Notes under the pieces: generated by a model
The model's database searches: none
Seen by the model: only the letters and a program-made list of their open reading frames with translations
Told to the model about the DNA's origin: nothing
Made by a program: the position numbers and the translations under genes
Part shown: in pieces, positions 44,641 to 54,061 of the stretch
How positions within the stretch are numbered: the stretch's first letter is position 1
Layout of the letters: every line of letters starts with the position of its first letter
Source: Ilyobacter polytropus
GTDB taxonomy: Bacteria; Fusobacteriota; Fusobacteriia; Fusobacteriales; Fusobacteriaceae
NCBI GenBank assembly: GCA_003246855.1
Contig: QKCP01000058.1
Location: forward strand, 1-63,916
Reading direction: 5' to 3'
DNA: 63,916 bases

Positions 44641-45453
44641 CTATCCCCTGTCTTTATCGTTTTTATTTCCCCTGGTGTACCCTAAAATGTAATCCAGGTT
44701 TATATTTTTCATCGAGTTGAATATACTCTGCTTTATGTTCGGATTTTTTTCCTCTAGGCTCTTCAAAAGAAGCTTTATTTCTTTTCTTTTGGAATCGGTC
44801 TTATTCCCTTCCACCGGGCACCCGCAGCTCATCGGCTTTATGCCGTTGTTCTTGGTATAGTTTATTATATCACTCTCTTTGATGTACACAAGTGGCCTTA
44901 TCAATTCTAGCTGCCCGCTGGTTGAGCCAACTTTGGGCTTCATGGTCTTTACTGTACCTGCATAAAACATGTTTATAAGCACAGTTTCCACAATATCATC
45001 AAAATGATGCCCTAGGGCGAGTTTATTGCAACCTAACTCCTCAACCTTCTTATAAAGTACTCCTCTTCTCATCTTAGCACATAAAAAACAAGGGCTATCC
45101 GGGTCCTCGTTGAAGGCTATCTCCCACACATTGGAGTCAAACACCTCGCATGGTATCTCCAACTCCTCTAGGTTTTTTTTGAATTGATCCAAGTCTGTAT
45201 CGTCAAACCCTGGGTTCATTGATATAAAAACCAGCTCAAAATTCCTAGTTTTATCCCTTTTCAGTTCTTGAAAAAGTTTGCACAAAAGCAGGCTGTCCTT
45301 GCCTCCAGATACCCCAACCGCAATCTTGTCACCCTCCTGCACCAGGTCAAAATCCTTGACAGCTTTCACGAATTTTGTCCATATTTTTTTTCTATATGTC
45401 GTCCTAAGGCTCTCTTGAACCAGTTCTCCCTTTTTTTTCTCAATATTTCCCAT
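44641..45453 (-). CDS. TtcA-family tRNA 2-thiocytidine synthase-like
   Basis: 270 residues. GVSGGKDSLLLCKL P-loop, CFLCAKMRRGVLYKKV, KLALGHHFDDIVETVLINMF and a later MSCGCPVEGN, giving the three cluster Cys of TtcA. Of the tandem pair this is the nearer to canonical TtcA in length. Two ATG codons follow GGAGGT; the second (45453) has the better distance. Confidence 0.85.
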   Translation of the reverse strand: MGNIEKKKGELVQESLRTTYRKKIWTKFVKAVKDFDLVQEGDKIAVGVSGGKDSLLLCKLFQELKRDKTRNFELVFISMNPGFDDTDLDQFKKNLEELEIPCEVFDSNVWEIAFNEDPDSPCFLCAKMRRGVLYKKVEELGCNKLALGHHFDDIVETVLINMFYAGTVKTMKPKVGSTSGQLELIRPLVYIKESDIINYTKNNGIKPMSCGCPVEGNKTDSKRKEIKLLLKSLEEKNPNIKQSIFNSMKNINLDYILGYTRGNKNDKDRG

Positions 45454-45562
45454 GAACATGCTACCTCCATATACTTATAAAAATCATATAATTTTATCAT
45501 ATAATTTTAAAAATATGAAGTATTTTCTATCTTGCAACTCAAGAATCTTTTCAAGCTATCTC

Positions 45563-45591
45563 TTGACCTTTTGCCGATTAAGAGATAATAT
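45563..45591 (+). promoter_or_regulatory. promoter of the Cys winged-helix gene
   Basis: TTGACC, 17 bases, TAATAT on the plus strand, leaving a leader of about 140 bases. Confidence 0.6.
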
Positions 45592-45606
45592 TAATAGGAA
45601 TCTAAA

Positions 45607-45671
45607 TTTGCTCGATTTAATGGTATGAATATCTATTCATGTCGATTAGCGAAGGAATAAACACGAGCAAA
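45607..45671 (+). promoter_or_regulatory. structured leader element
   Basis: An outer stem TTTGCTCG/CGAGCAAA (45607-45614 with 45664-45671) encloses an inner stem ATGAATA/TATTCAT (45625-45631 with 45634-45640) and a small TCG/CGA hairpin, a three-way-junction layout. It matches no riboswitch class I know, and its inner part resembles the ATTCGTG-type repeat near 15640 on the opposite strand. Confidence 0.45.
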
Positions 45672-45739
45672 AAAGATTTTATTAATAAATTAAATAATCT
45701 ACAAATAAAAAAATTTAAATATAACAAGAGGGGGTTTCA

Positions 45740-46024
45740 GTGAATAAAATTGAACAAAAAGTGCTAAAACTCATTTTAAATTCCGACGTTTTGAGTGAGG
45801 ATATGATAATAGATGAACTTGGAATAGATGAAGAAACACTAGAACTGGCATTCCAGGGTCTAGAAGACAAAGGGTATTTGAGAACCGACAACCAGTACTT
45901 TGAAAACACCTGTGATGTATGTCAAAAAGATGGCACCTGCGAGAGCCCACAATATCATCCAGATAAGAAAGTTAAAAAGATAAGAGTGTTAACATTAAAA
46001 GCCATGGAAGAATTTAAAAACTAG
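45740..46024 (+). CDS. small winged-helix protein with Cys cluster
   Basis: 94 residues, GTG start after AAGAGGGGG. Residues 1-50 look like a winged helix (IEQKVLKLILNSDVLSEDMI, then LELAFQGLEDKGYLRTDN). Then C-x2-C-x5-C (CDVCQKDGTC, Cys 58, 61, 67). The plan recalls FeoC or other Fe-S-sensing small regulators. It has a promoter and structured leader of its own. Target unknown. Confidence 0.6.
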   Translation: MNKIEQKVLKLILNSDVLSEDMIIDELGIDEETLELAFQGLEDKGYLRTDNQYFENTCDVCQKDGTCESPQYHPDKKVKKIRVLTLKAMEEFKN

Positions 46025-46085
46025 TCTAGCAGGATTTTTACCTATACAGAGTAAATCTTAAATATGAAATTTTGGAGGATTTAGA

Positions 46086-47054
46086 ATGACTAAAAAATTG
46101 CTACTATTTTTTATTATTTCCCTAAGTGTGTTCTCTGCTCCATATAAAATACTCCATGTATCTTCATACAGTAGAGAATATTCCTGGGTAAGGGAGATCG
46201 AAGAGGGCATCCACCAGAGGTTCTCCTCAAAAAAGCTAGACTACGATTATAGTATCTTTCAGATGGACACCAAGAGGAACAGCTCAAAGGATAGTGTCCT
46301 GGCAGCCGCTAAGCTGGCAAAAGAGACTATTTTAAGATTAGACCCTGACCTGATAATAGTTTCAGACGACAACGCCACAAAGTACGTGGCAGCGGAGATG
46401 TTGGATACAAAATACAATTTTGTGTTCTGCGGCGTAAACAATGACCCCTCTGAATATGGCCTCCCGAAAAAAAATATAACCGGTGTGTTGGAGAGACCGC
46501 ATTTCAAAAGCTCGATAAATCTGATGAAATTAATCAATAAAAATATCAACGATATAATAATCTTGTCCGATGACTCTGTGACCTCAAATATAATAATCCC
46601 ACAGATTTTAGGACTGGCTGATAAAAATATCAACATCCTGGGCACCTTCAAAACAAACTCCTTTTCTGAATGGAAGTACATAGTCAGAAAATACCAGGAT
46701 AAAGCTGACGCGATATTCATACTCACCTACTCCACAATAAAGCAGTCAGATGGGAAAATAGTCTCAGAAGCTGAGGTCATGAGGTGGACTACTGAAAATT
46801 CAAAACTCCCAGAATTTGGTAGTTGGGAGTTCTTTGTAGAAGATGGTGGTCTGATGAGCGTAGCAATAAACGGACATGAACAAGGGAGGCTAGCTGCTGA
46901 AAAAGCTTTAGAAATACTCCGCGGTAAGAGCCCCGCAGAAATACCAGTAGAACAAACCCAAAACGGGGATTTGTACTTAAATGCGAAGAGGGCATTTGAA
47001 CTGAATCTCTCTATCCCTTTGTCCATCTTAAAAATGTCTAAGATTATAGAATAA
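46086..47054 (+). CDS. periplasmic ABC-type substrate-binding protein (COG2984-like)
   Basis: 322 residues with a signal peptide cut near residue 17 (VFSAPYK). [54 protein letters not shown] and [18 protein letters not shown] mark the two-lobed ABC sugar/amino-acid-like sensor fold. No transporter genes are near. The chemoreceptor gene starts 13 bases later, so this protein probably hands its ligand to that receptor. GGAGG precedes the ATG. Confidence 0.8.
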   Translation: MTKKLLLFFIISLSVFSAPYKILHVSSYSREYSWVREIEEGIHQRFSSKKLDYDYSIFQMDTKRNSSKDSVLAAAKLAKETILRLDPDLIIVSDDNATKYVAAEMLDTKYNFVFCGVNNDPSEYGLPKKNITGVLERPHFKSSINLMKLINKNINDIIILSDDSVTSNIIIPQILGLADKNINILGTFKTNSFSEWKYIVRKYQDKADAIFILTYSTIKQSDGKIVSEAEVMRWTTENSKLPEFGSWEFFVEDGGLMSVAINGHEQGRLAAEKALEILRGKSPAEIPVEQTQNGDLYLNAKRAFELNLSIPLSILKMSKIIE

Positions 47055-47067
47055 GGCGGTGCAATTC

Positions 47068-48831
47068 ATGAAGCTCAAAAATAAATTTGCGATTATCATG
47101 GTTTTCAACATAATAATTCCTCTTTTTCTATTAGGGACCATCTCGATAATCATGTTTTCTAAAAATCTGCTTGAACAAAACAAGAACGTAGTACAAATGA
47201 TAAATTTTAATTTCTACAGACAATTTTTGGAATTTGAAAAGAATTCTGAAACTATATTGCACAGTTTTTCCGAATCCAAAACTCTGGAGTCTTCAATGGA
47301 AGGCGAAGGTTATCTTGGCAAGCTCTCTCTAGAGGCCGTGAAAAATGAAGCAATAGATATCATGAAGAATTACCCGCATATAAAAAACGTGGTGATAGAA
47401 AACGACCAAGGTAAAATTCTGCTAAACTCCTTTGCCAATCTAGACAAAAACGTGCTGGAATTGGATTACTTCTATCACACAAATACAGAAACCTATTTAA
47501 GGCTACTGAAAAGCAGTTTTAAAGGTGGCAGGGTTATATTTTTCTTAGACATAAGCTCTTTTGTCAACGACACCCTTGTAGACCTCCAGCTAAATGAAGG
47601 CACCCACCTCTTTATAGTAGATACCGAATCCAAGAACATCGTGCTGCACAATAAATTTGTAAAAGTCAGAGCCGACGAGCTTAAAAACGAACCCTTTTTT
47701 GCTGATATGCTTAGCTTAAAAACTGGATTTTTAGAGTATGACTACAAAAATGAACCAAGGATAGCATATGTAAAAGAGTACAACGGGCAACTGTTCGGTG
47801 TGTCCTTGTCCAAGGTACACATATTCTCGGTAATTCAGAATATAAAAAATATCATATGGGCTTTTATAGTTATATTCACGATAATAGCCATAATAATCTC
47901 GTTTTCATTTTCAAAATACCTGACAACACCTATGCTGAAGTTCAGCAATAACCTGAGAAAGCTCAGCGAGGGGATAGTCTCGGAGAACCTTTATATAGAT
48001 ACAAAGGACGAGATAGAAGATATAGCCAGAAACTATAATAAATTTATAGACAAGTTCAAGGATATGATAAGAGAGATAAAAGATGGCGCCACAATGATAG
48101 CCACATCTACAAACAATATGAAGGGGGCCCATAAAAAACTGGTTGCAAAGAGCTCAGATCAGACTACAGAAATAAAGCATACAACCGAAAATATAAGAGA
48201 GATAAGCTCCATCGTCTTACACAATACCGAAAAAACAATGGAAGCAAATAAAATAACCGAATCTACAAAAAAAAGAACCGAGAAGGTCGGAGATATGTCT
48301 GTAAACCTTAAGATGTCCATAGACAAAATTAACGAAAGTTCTAAAAAAATAGAAAAAATAGTCGAAGTTATAGATGAGATATCCTTTCAAACGAACCTTT
48401 TGGCACTGAATGCAGCGGTAGAAGCTGCAAACACAGGAGAAGAAGGGAGAGGTTTTGCCGTTGTAGCCACTGAAGTAAGAAATTTATCTAAAAGAAGTAG
48501 CAAAGCCGCTAATGAAATAAAAAGCCTTATAAAAGAAAACGTTAATCTGGTTTCTGATGGTTCTCAGATTGTCGAAACAACTATACATGAAATACACGAT
48601 ATAGTTGACGATGTAAAAAAAGTCAATGAGGTTATATCTAATCTAGCTAACTCTGTGAAAGACCAACAGGAAGGTATAGAGCATATAAATAACACAATAG
48701 AGAAATTGAACGAGGTTACAAGAATGAATGCCTGGATAGCTGAGGAAACCTCAACTTCAACAGATATACTATATGAAAAATCAAATAAATTTTTAAATCT
48801 TGTAAATTTTTTCCAAGTTTCAAAAAAATAA
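47068..48831 (+). CDS. methyl-accepting chemotaxis protein
   Basis: 587 residues: membrane segment about 10-30, periplasmic domain to about 260, second membrane segment about 262-285, HAMP, and signalling hairpin with [20 protein letters not shown] and [17 protein letters not shown]. The tip is more canonical than in the first receptor of the che cluster. ATG at 47068 is preferred (AAGGCGGTG upstream). Coupled to the binding-protein gene before it. Confidence 0.92.
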   Translation: MKLKNKFAIIMVFNIIIPLFLLGTISIIMFSKNLLEQNKNVVQMINFNFYRQFLEFEKNSETILHSFSESKTLESSMEGEGYLGKLSLEAVKNEAIDIMKNYPHIKNVVIENDQGKILLNSFANLDKNVLELDYFYHTNTETYLRLLKSSFKGGRVIFFLDISSFVNDTLVDLQLNEGTHLFIVDTESKNIVLHNKFVKVRADELKNEPFFADMLSLKTGFLEYDYKNEPRIAYVKEYNGQLFGVSLSKVHIFSVIQNIKNIIWAFIVIFTIIAIIISFSFSKYLTTPMLKFSNNLRKLSEGIVSENLYIDTKDEIEDIARNYNKFIDKFKDMIREIKDGATMIATSTNNMKGAHKKLVAKSSDQTTEIKHTTENIREISSIVLHNTEKTMEANKITESTKKRTEKVGDMSVNLKMSIDKINESSKKIEKIVEVIDEISFQTNLLALNAAVEAANTGEEGRGFAVVATEVRNLSKRSSKAANEIKSLIKENVNLVSDGSQIVETTIHEIHDIVDDVKKVNEVISNLANSVKDQQEGIEHINNTIEKLNEVTRMNAWIAEETSTSTDILYEKSNKFLNLVNFFQVSKK

Positions 48832-48861
48832 AAACAGGCAGCTTATAAGCTGCCTGTTTTT
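48830..48861. terminator. bidirectional terminator between convergent genes
   Basis: A perfect 32-base palindrome (AAAAACAGGCAGCTTA and its complement) between the receptor and the convergent PP-loop gene. Confidence 0.85.
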
Positions 48862-48862
48862 A

Positions 48863-49849
48863 TTATATTTGGTATTCTTTTATTTTTTCATTTAGCTCTT
48901 CCTCATTTACAATGCCAATTTCTTCTATAACCCCATTTACAAGCATTTTTACAGGCGCCTTCCCCTTTTCCTTAGAGTACCTAGAAAAAAGCTCCATGGC
49001 AAACTTCCTGTCATCATCACTTAATTCTCCGTATCCAAGTATAGCCGGACCAGGAACTCCAGCACCTTTTATGTGTACAGTGCCTATGCCTGCATATTCT
49101 GATATCTTATAGTTCGTTTCCTCTTCTCTCCCAACGAAAAGGTATTTCCCTTCCCCTAGTCTAAAAAAACGACCGTATCTTATAAGATAAAAAAGATCAG
49201 AATACTTTTCATCTAGGTATCCATCCTCTTCAAGAACTCTCAACCTGCTGGAGTAATTAGGCTCAGTAAGCATGCACCCACCGCCAGGACTAGGGTACTC
49301 CTCTATGCCGTACTCCTCCGCCAGCTCCATCTGTCTTTTCCTGCTTCTCCCATTTATATCAAGAAGTTTCTCTCTGTCTACCCAGCCTTCCCTTTCGGCC
49401 TTGCTAGGTTGCAACAGTTTTGCAGAAAGCGGCCTCACAATAAGGTCCTCTATGCCGGAAAGTTTCTTTACCCTATCCAAAGCGTTCTTGTTTTGTGACA
49501 TAGGTCTCTGTCCAAGCACTTCCCCGCTTATTATAAATTGAGCGTCATACTTTTCCAGCAAATTCTCTGCGATATATCTGAACATAAGCGCATGACAATC
49601 TATGCACGGATTCATATTTTTCCCCCTTCCGCTTGGAGGATTTTTGACTATCTCCGTATGCACTGCTTTAAAATCGATATACTCTACCTTCACTCCCAGC
49701 TGCTCGGCCATTTTTTCAATTTTGTCATTTTTACCCCCAAAAAAATGCGATACGAAATTCAGCGCTATTACCTCTATCCCCTGTTGCTGAATTACTTTAA
49801 TGGCAAGCGAACTGTCCAAACCTCCAGAAAAAAGTGCTAATGCTCTCAA
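48863..49849 (-). CDS. PP-loop tRNA thiouridylase-like protein
   Basis: 328 residues from a TTG with GGAAGGTG six bases upstream. LALFSGGLDSSLAIKV is the PP-loop; NPCIDCHALMFRY and SPGGGCMLTEPNYSSRL supply Cys suited to sulfur transfer. The C-terminal half (YLFVGREEETNYKI, GTVHIKGAGVPGPAI) resembles an NFACT-like RNA-binding part. It probably thiolates a tRNA base; the exact family name is uncertain, with ThiI- or MnmA-related proteins the nearest. Confidence 0.68.
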   Translation of the reverse strand: MRALALFSGGLDSSLAIKVIQQQGIEVIALNFVSHFFGGKNDKIEKMAEQLGVKVEYIDFKAVHTEIVKNPPSGRGKNMNPCIDCHALMFRYIAENLLEKYDAQFIISGEVLGQRPMSQNKNALDRVKKLSGIEDLIVRPLSAKLLQPSKAEREGWVDREKLLDINGRSRKRQMELAEEYGIEEYPSPGGGCMLTEPNYSSRLRVLEEDGYLDEKYSDLFYLIRYGRFFRLGEGKYLFVGREEETNYKISEYAGIGTVHIKGAGVPGPAILGYGELSDDDRKFAMELFSRYSKEKGKAPVKMLVNGVIEEIGIVNEEELNEKIKEYQI

Positions 49850-49878
49850 TACTTTCACCTTCCTTAATTAAAAATGTT

Positions 49879-49914
49879 AGGGGGCCATCTGCCATACTCC
49901 ACAGCTGTCCCCCA
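49879..49914 (-). terminator. probable terminator of cysK
   Basis: An imperfect stem starting GGGGG/CCCCC (49880-49884 with 49909-49913) and continuing CA/TG and CTG/CAG, with TTTTT a few bases on along the minus strand. Confidence 0.5.
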
Positions 49915-49938
49915 CAGTTCAAAAAAATATTATATCAT

Positions 49939-50859
49939 CTAGTCTGTAAAAATTCCAGTAGAAAGATATCTTTCCCCTGTATCAGGCAGTATAACAACTA
50001 TCTTCTTCCCTGCGTTTTCAGGTTTTTTAGCTACCTCAAAAGCTGCTGCAAGGGCTGCTCCTGAAGAGATACCGGCAAGTATGCCCTCCTCTTTTGCAAG
50101 TCTTCTCACCATTTCAAATGCCTCTTCATTCCCCACCTTAACTACCTCATCTATGACTTCAGTTTTCAAAACCTTAGGTATAAATCCGGCACCTATTCCT
50201 TGTATCTTATGAGGCCCAGGTTTCTCCCCAGACATAACAGCCGAATCCTTAGGCTCAACCGCTACAATCTTTATGCCCGGTATTTTTTCCTTGAGCGCCT
50301 CTCCGGTCCCAGTTAGTGTCCCTCCAGTACCTACTCCAGAAACAAATATGTCTACTTCGCCATTGGTATCATTGTATATCTCTATGGCAGTGTGCTTTCT
50401 GTGGGCATCAGGGTTTGCTAGATTTTCAAATTGTTGAAGTATTATTGCATTATCGTTTTCCTGGACAATCTCGTTAGCCTTATCTATGGCACCTTTCATA
50501 CCAAGCGAACCCTCGGTTAAAACAAGCTGTGCCCCATAAGCCTGTAGTATAGACCTTCTCTCCATACTCATGGTCTCAGGCATAACCAACACAACCTTAT
50601 ACCCCTTTGCAGCTGCAACCATAGCTATTCCTATACCGGTATTCCCGCTTGTAGGTTCAACTAATATAGAGTCCTTATTTATTAAATTATTTTTTTCTGC
50701 GTTTTCTATCATATTTTTGGCAATCCTGTCTTTTACGCTTCCTCCAGGATTAAACGATTCCAGTTTTACCAGAATCTCAGCCCCCGTATTGTTCAGTTTA
50801 CCCAACCTAACCATAGGGGTATTCCCAATTAGTTCCAATACACTGTTTTTTATGGCCAT
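49939..50859 (-). CDS. cysK: cysteine synthase A
   Basis: 306 residues. [15 protein letters not shown] lysine in [43 protein letters not shown] phosphate cradle and [11 protein letters not shown]. It makes cysteine from O-acetylserine and sulfide. GGAGGT lies before the ATG. It follows an Rrf2 regulator gene by 43 bases. Confidence 0.95.
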   Translation of the reverse strand: MAIKNSVLELIGNTPMVRLGKLNNTGAEILVKLESFNPGGSVKDRIAKNMIENAEKNNLINKDSILVEPTSGNTGIGIAMVAAAKGYKVVLVMPETMSMERRSILQAYGAQLVLTEGSLGMKGAIDKANEIVQENDNAIILQQFENLANPDAHRKHTAIEIYNDTNGEVDIFVSGVGTGGTLTGTGEALKEKIPGIKIVAVEPKDSAVMSGEKPGPHKIQGIGAGFIPKVLKTEVIDEVVKVGNEEAFEMVRRLAKEEGILAGISSGAALAAAFEVAKKPENAGKKIVVILPDTGERYLSTGIFTD

Positions 50860-50902
50860 TTCTACATACCTCCAAACTTTTTTATTTATTTTTAGGTTAT
50901 AG

Positions 50903-51322
50903 TTATATATAATACATGTTTACACTTCTTTCATAATACTTGTTTCTAAGTTTGTCTAGAGTGATCCCACCTAGGACCTCTTCTATTCTCTCTTCCACCT
51001 TATCCCAGACTTCCTTTTGGATTACAACGTTTAAATTTTGATTATCATATTTATCAATTATGGAGGTTTCTTTATCTTCTACAGCTTTCAATATATCCCC
51101 CACAGTTATCTTGCTGTCATTTCTAGCCAGGGAATAGCCCCCATTCGGACCCTTTTTGCTTTTTACAAGACCGGATTTTTTCAAAGAAAAAAATATCTGT
51201 TCCAGGTACCTGCTGGATAATTCCTCATCTTTCGCCACCTCTTTTACTGATACAAGGTGGTTGCTACAAGCTATGTAAAGCATAGCCCTCACTGCATATT
51301 TACCTTTATTAGTTATTTTCAT
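50903..51322 (-). CDS. Rrf2-family regulator (CymR-like)
   Basis: 139 residues. [38 protein letters not shown] and [20 protein letters not shown] are the Rrf2 winged helix. The three Fe-S Cys of IscR are missing, as in the cysteine regulator CymR. Its place directly ahead of cysK supports control of sulfur genes together with CysK. GAGGTG precedes the ATG. Confidence 0.88.
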   Translation of the reverse strand: MKITNKGKYAVRAMLYIACSNHLVSVKEVAKDEELSSRYLEQIFFSLKKSGLVKSKKGPNGGYSLARNDSKITVGDILKAVEDKETSIIDKYDNQNLNVVIQKEVWDKVEERIEEVLGGITLDKLRNKYYERSVNMYYI

Positions 51323-51349
51323 AAAATCACCTCAATAACCTAATTAACA

Positions 51350-51404
51350 CGTAGGAATATGGTATTATTAAATTAATGATACCATACTAGGCTACGTCAG
51401 TCAA
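51350..51404 (-). promoter_or_regulatory. promoter and operator of the rrf2-cysK unit
   Basis: Minus-strand TTGACT (51399-51404), 17 bases, TATCAT (51376-51381). TATGGTAT (51379-51386 on the minus strand) and ATACCATA (51358-51365) form a near dyad flanking the -10, nested in CGTAG/CTACG. This looks like an autoregulatory site for the Rrf2 protein. Confidence 0.7.
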
Positions 51405-51433
51405 GATTTTTTATCTTTTTTGTCAACAATGGT

Positions 51434-51465
51434 TTAAAAAAAATTGGGCAATTGCATGCCCAATT
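51434..51465 (-). terminator. terminator of sepF
   Basis: Nine-bp stem AATTGGGCA/TGCCCAATT with a six-base loop and eight T on the minus strand. Confidence 0.78.
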
Positions 51466-52006
51466 ACTCCCCAAGTCCTAAGCTTAGGCTTATATCTTCT
51501 TTTGTATCACTAGCCTTGCTACCCTCTACCAATACGTTTATCTTTTTCGGTATAGAAACATATATCCTCTTACTTACTTCTACAAACTGAGCCTCTTTTA
51601 CACTCATTGCCCCGCTTAAAAAATCTATTATTCTTTGGGCAATCGCATTATTTACATCTTCTAGGTTTACAGTTACTATTTTGTTTTGGTTTATGTAATT
51701 TGCCACTTTCTTGCTTTCTTCAAATCTAGTTGGTTTGACAAAAATAGTCTGATAGTTCATAAGGCTCTCTATCCTTTTTTTGTCCTCTTCATCCTCTACT
51801 ATGCTTTTTTTTATAGTCCCAAAATCTAGAATCTTTTCCTCGTTCTTGACCTTATCTACAGTTACGAAATCCGCCTTTATAGGGGCTTCTTCAATTTTAT
51901 TCTCCAACTCATCCAATATCTCGTCCGTATCTTGATCCATAAAATCTTCATCTTCTAAGCTAAAAACCTCTTTTATGGTACTTATTTTACTTAACAAACT
52001 TTTCAT
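51464..52006 (-). CDS. sepF: cell division protein SepF
   Basis: 180 residues. An acidic linker of about 80 residues follows an N-terminal amphipathic segment (SLLSKISTIKEVFSL); the conserved C-terminal domain has TIFVKPTRFEESKKVANYIN, VTVNLEDVNNAIAQRIIDFL and SGAM. SepF ties FtsZ to the membrane. GGGGGG precedes the ATG. It lies 15 bases after the PLP-binding protein gene. Confidence 0.85.
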   Translation of the reverse strand: MKSLLSKISTIKEVFSLEDEDFMDQDTDEILDELENKIEEAPIKADFVTVDKVKNEEKILDFGTIKKSIVEDEEDKKRIESLMNYQTIFVKPTRFEESKKVANYINQNKIVTVNLEDVNNAIAQRIIDFLSGAMSVKEAQFVEVSKRIYVSIPKKINVLVEGSKASDTKEDISLSLGLGE

Positions 52007-52021
52007 ATATACCCCCCTTTC

Positions 52022-52708
52022 TTACGAAAAAATCTTGCTGCCTACTCTTATTATGGTTGCTCCTTCTTCCAAGGCTATTTTATAATCATTTGTCATACCC
52101 ATGGAAAGCTCCGTCAATTTACCATCAAAATAGTCCTCATTCAATCTGTCTTTTAATTTTCTAAGGTTCCTAAAACATTCCCTTACGACTTCTTCGTTCT
52201 CTGTAAATGGAGCCATCGTCATAAGCCCCTTTATATTCAGGTTCTCCATTTTTTTAAGTTCTTCTAGTTCGGCCAAAAGTTCCTGAACCGTATATCCTTC
52301 CTTGCTCTCTTCTCCTCCGACATTAACCTCAAGAAGTACGTCTACTACTCTGCTGACAGCAGCGGCCCTCTTGTTTATCTCTTTTGCAAGGGAAAGTTTA
52401 TTCACAGAGTGTATCATATCTATGTAGTCAATTATGTATTTCACCTTATTTTTTTGAAGATTCCCTATAAAATGCCAAGAAACCCCATTATACTTTTCTT
52501 CCAAAGATAGATTTTCCTTTTTTTCTTTCAAAGATTGTATACGGTTTTCCCCCATTATCTTATGCCCGGCGTCAAATATTTTCTTTACACCATCGCTGTC
52601 TACATATTTGCTAGCCACAACAAGCTTTACATCCTCTGGTTTTTTGGAGTATTTTTCTATATCTTCCTGTATTTCAGCCAAATTTTTTGCAATATTTTCC
52701 AGGTTCAT
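52022..52708 (-). CDS. PLP homeostasis protein (YggS family)
   Basis: 228 residues, single alanine-racemase-like barrel. PLP lysine in LVVASKYVD, GENRIQSLKEK, WHFIGNLQKNKVKYI, LEVNVGGEESKEGY, GLMTMAPFTEN and LSMGMTNDYKIALEEGATII. Binds PLP without known catalysis. The order yggS-sepF is common in many bacteria. GGAGG precedes the ATG. Confidence 0.92.
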   Translation of the reverse strand: MNLENIAKNLAEIQEDIEKYSKKPEDVKLVVASKYVDSDGVKKIFDAGHKIMGENRIQSLKEKKENLSLEEKYNGVSWHFIGNLQKNKVKYIIDYIDMIHSVNKLSLAKEINKRAAAVSRVVDVLLEVNVGGEESKEGYTVQELLAELEELKKMENLNIKGLMTMAPFTENEEVVRECFRNLRKLKDRLNEDYFDGKLTELSMGMTNDYKIALEEGATIIRVGSKIFS

Positions 52709-52717
52709 ATTTTCCTC

Positions 52718-53806
52718 CTAATCTATAAATTGTTCAAAAACATCATTTGCAAAAAACAGGCCTTTTCTGCTTAAAATGTATTCCCCGCCTGCTTTTTTTT
52801 CTAAATATCCCTGTTCTGCAAGCTCAGCACACTTCTCCGATTGTTTTTTCTCTTTGGGCATTATTCCTGTATTTAGTAGCCTCAGCCCTAAAATGCAGCT
52901 ATACTCTGCTACCATTTTTTCGTCCAGGCACTCCATTTCCATTACCGGAGGTTTACCCGAATCTATTCTACCATAGTAGGCCTCTAGCTCATCAAAGTTT
53001 CTGTACCTAACCCCGTCAATATATCCAGAAGCACCCACTCCCACACCTACATACTCTTCGTTAAGCCAGTACTTTGAATTATGCCTTGACTCCATTCCTG
53101 GCTTAGAAAAATTAGAGACTTCATAGTGTACATATCCAAAATCACTTAACTTTTCTATTATATAAGTGTACATTTTTTCTTCCAGCTCTTCATCACATAT
53201 ACTTAATTTTCGGTCTTCCAGCAGATCCCAAAATTTAGTCCCCTCTTCCCATATCAATGAATAAATGGATATATGCTCAGGCGAGAGCTCTTTCAAAACT
53301 TGTAAATCCGTATCAAGTTCATCCATGGTCTGGCCAGGTGTGGCGAAAATAAGATCTAAGCTTATATTATCAAAGCCCGCCATCCTTGCATCATTAAATG
53401 CCTGAATCGCCTCAAGGCTGCTATGTATTCTGCCCAAAACTTCAAGCCTTTCGTCATCAAAGCTTTGCACCCCGATACTCAACCTGTTCACGCCGACTTC
53501 TCTCAACGAGTGCAGCTTTTCGTAATCAACTGTTGCAGGGTTTATTTCCACGGTTACCTCTGCACCTTTAGAGAGCTTTATACTCCCTAGTATACTATAA
53601 AAATGTTCCACTTTCAAAATAGAAGGGGTCCCCCCGCCGAAGTAAACCGTATCATACTCTATGTCAGGATACAAATTAATCTCCCTTTTTAAGTATTCAA
53701 CATATTTCCCGATCTCTTCTTCGCTTTTGCCTGTAAAAGACAAAAAATCGCAATATCCACATTTTTTTCTGCAAAACGGAACATGGATATAAAGAGCATC
53801 TGTCAT
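52718..53806 (-). CDS. hemW: HemW-like radical SAM protein
   Basis: 362 residues. YIHVPFCRKKCGYCDF gives cluster Cys at about 12, 16 and 19; GGGTPSIL, EINPATVDYEKL, GVNRLSIGVQSFDD and DNISLDLIFATPGQT follow. HemW lacks the N-terminal substrate features of coproporphyrinogen oxidase HemN and acts as a heme chaperone. The ATG at 53806 has AAAGGGGG upstream; an earlier ATG at 53848 lies in a hairpin. Confidence 0.9.
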   Translation of the reverse strand: MTDALYIHVPFCRKKCGYCDFLSFTGKSEEEIGKYVEYLKREINLYPDIEYDTVYFGGGTPSILKVEHFYSILGSIKLSKGAEVTVEINPATVDYEKLHSLREVGVNRLSIGVQSFDDERLEVLGRIHSSLEAIQAFNDARMAGFDNISLDLIFATPGQTMDELDTDLQVLKELSPEHISIYSLIWEEGTKFWDLLEDRKLSICDEELEEKMYTYIIEKLSDFGYVHYEVSNFSKPGMESRHNSKYWLNEEYVGVGVGASGYIDGVRYRNFDELEAYYGRIDSGKPPVMEMECLDEKMVAEYSCILGLRLLNTGIMPKEKKQSEKCAELAEQGYLEKKAGGEYILSRKGLFFANDVFEQFID

Positions 53807-53822
53807 GGATTCCCCCTTTTGT

Positions 53823-53850
53823 AAAAAAAGCATGGCAACAACAGCCATAC
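53823..53850 (-). terminator. hairpin with T-run in the hemW leader
   Basis: A seven-bp stem (GTATGGC/GCCATGC, one G-T pair) with a seven-base loop, followed on the minus strand by seven T and then, ten bases on, the hemW ribosome site. An attenuator or the end of a short upstream RNA. Confidence 0.5.
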
Positions 53851-53965
53851 AGTCAAATTCAAAACACTAAAATACCTTAATAATCGAAGCCGGCCGCCAT
53901 TTAAAAGGCCTCTAGATTTCCGCCATAACGTTTTTCACTAGTTTGCCTATTATTTACAAATTTAT

Positions 53966-53996
53966 ATAAAAAAAGCCATAGACCTCAGTCTATGGC
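53966..53996 (-). terminator. terminator of the phosphoglucomutase gene
   Basis: Nine-bp stem GCCATAGAC/GTCTATGGC with a four-base loop, then seven T on the minus strand. Confidence 0.85.
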
Positions 53997-54061
53997 AACA
54001 TTATAAATTATTTTTGTATTTTTTACAAGTGATTGTAACTTTATTTTTACACAAAGTACCC

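Noticed and set aside
53889-53942. Polylinker-like cluster of restriction-type hexamers, suspected vector sequence
   Set aside because: Flanking DNA is continuous with native genes and no known vector segment is recognisable; kept only as a composition oddity.
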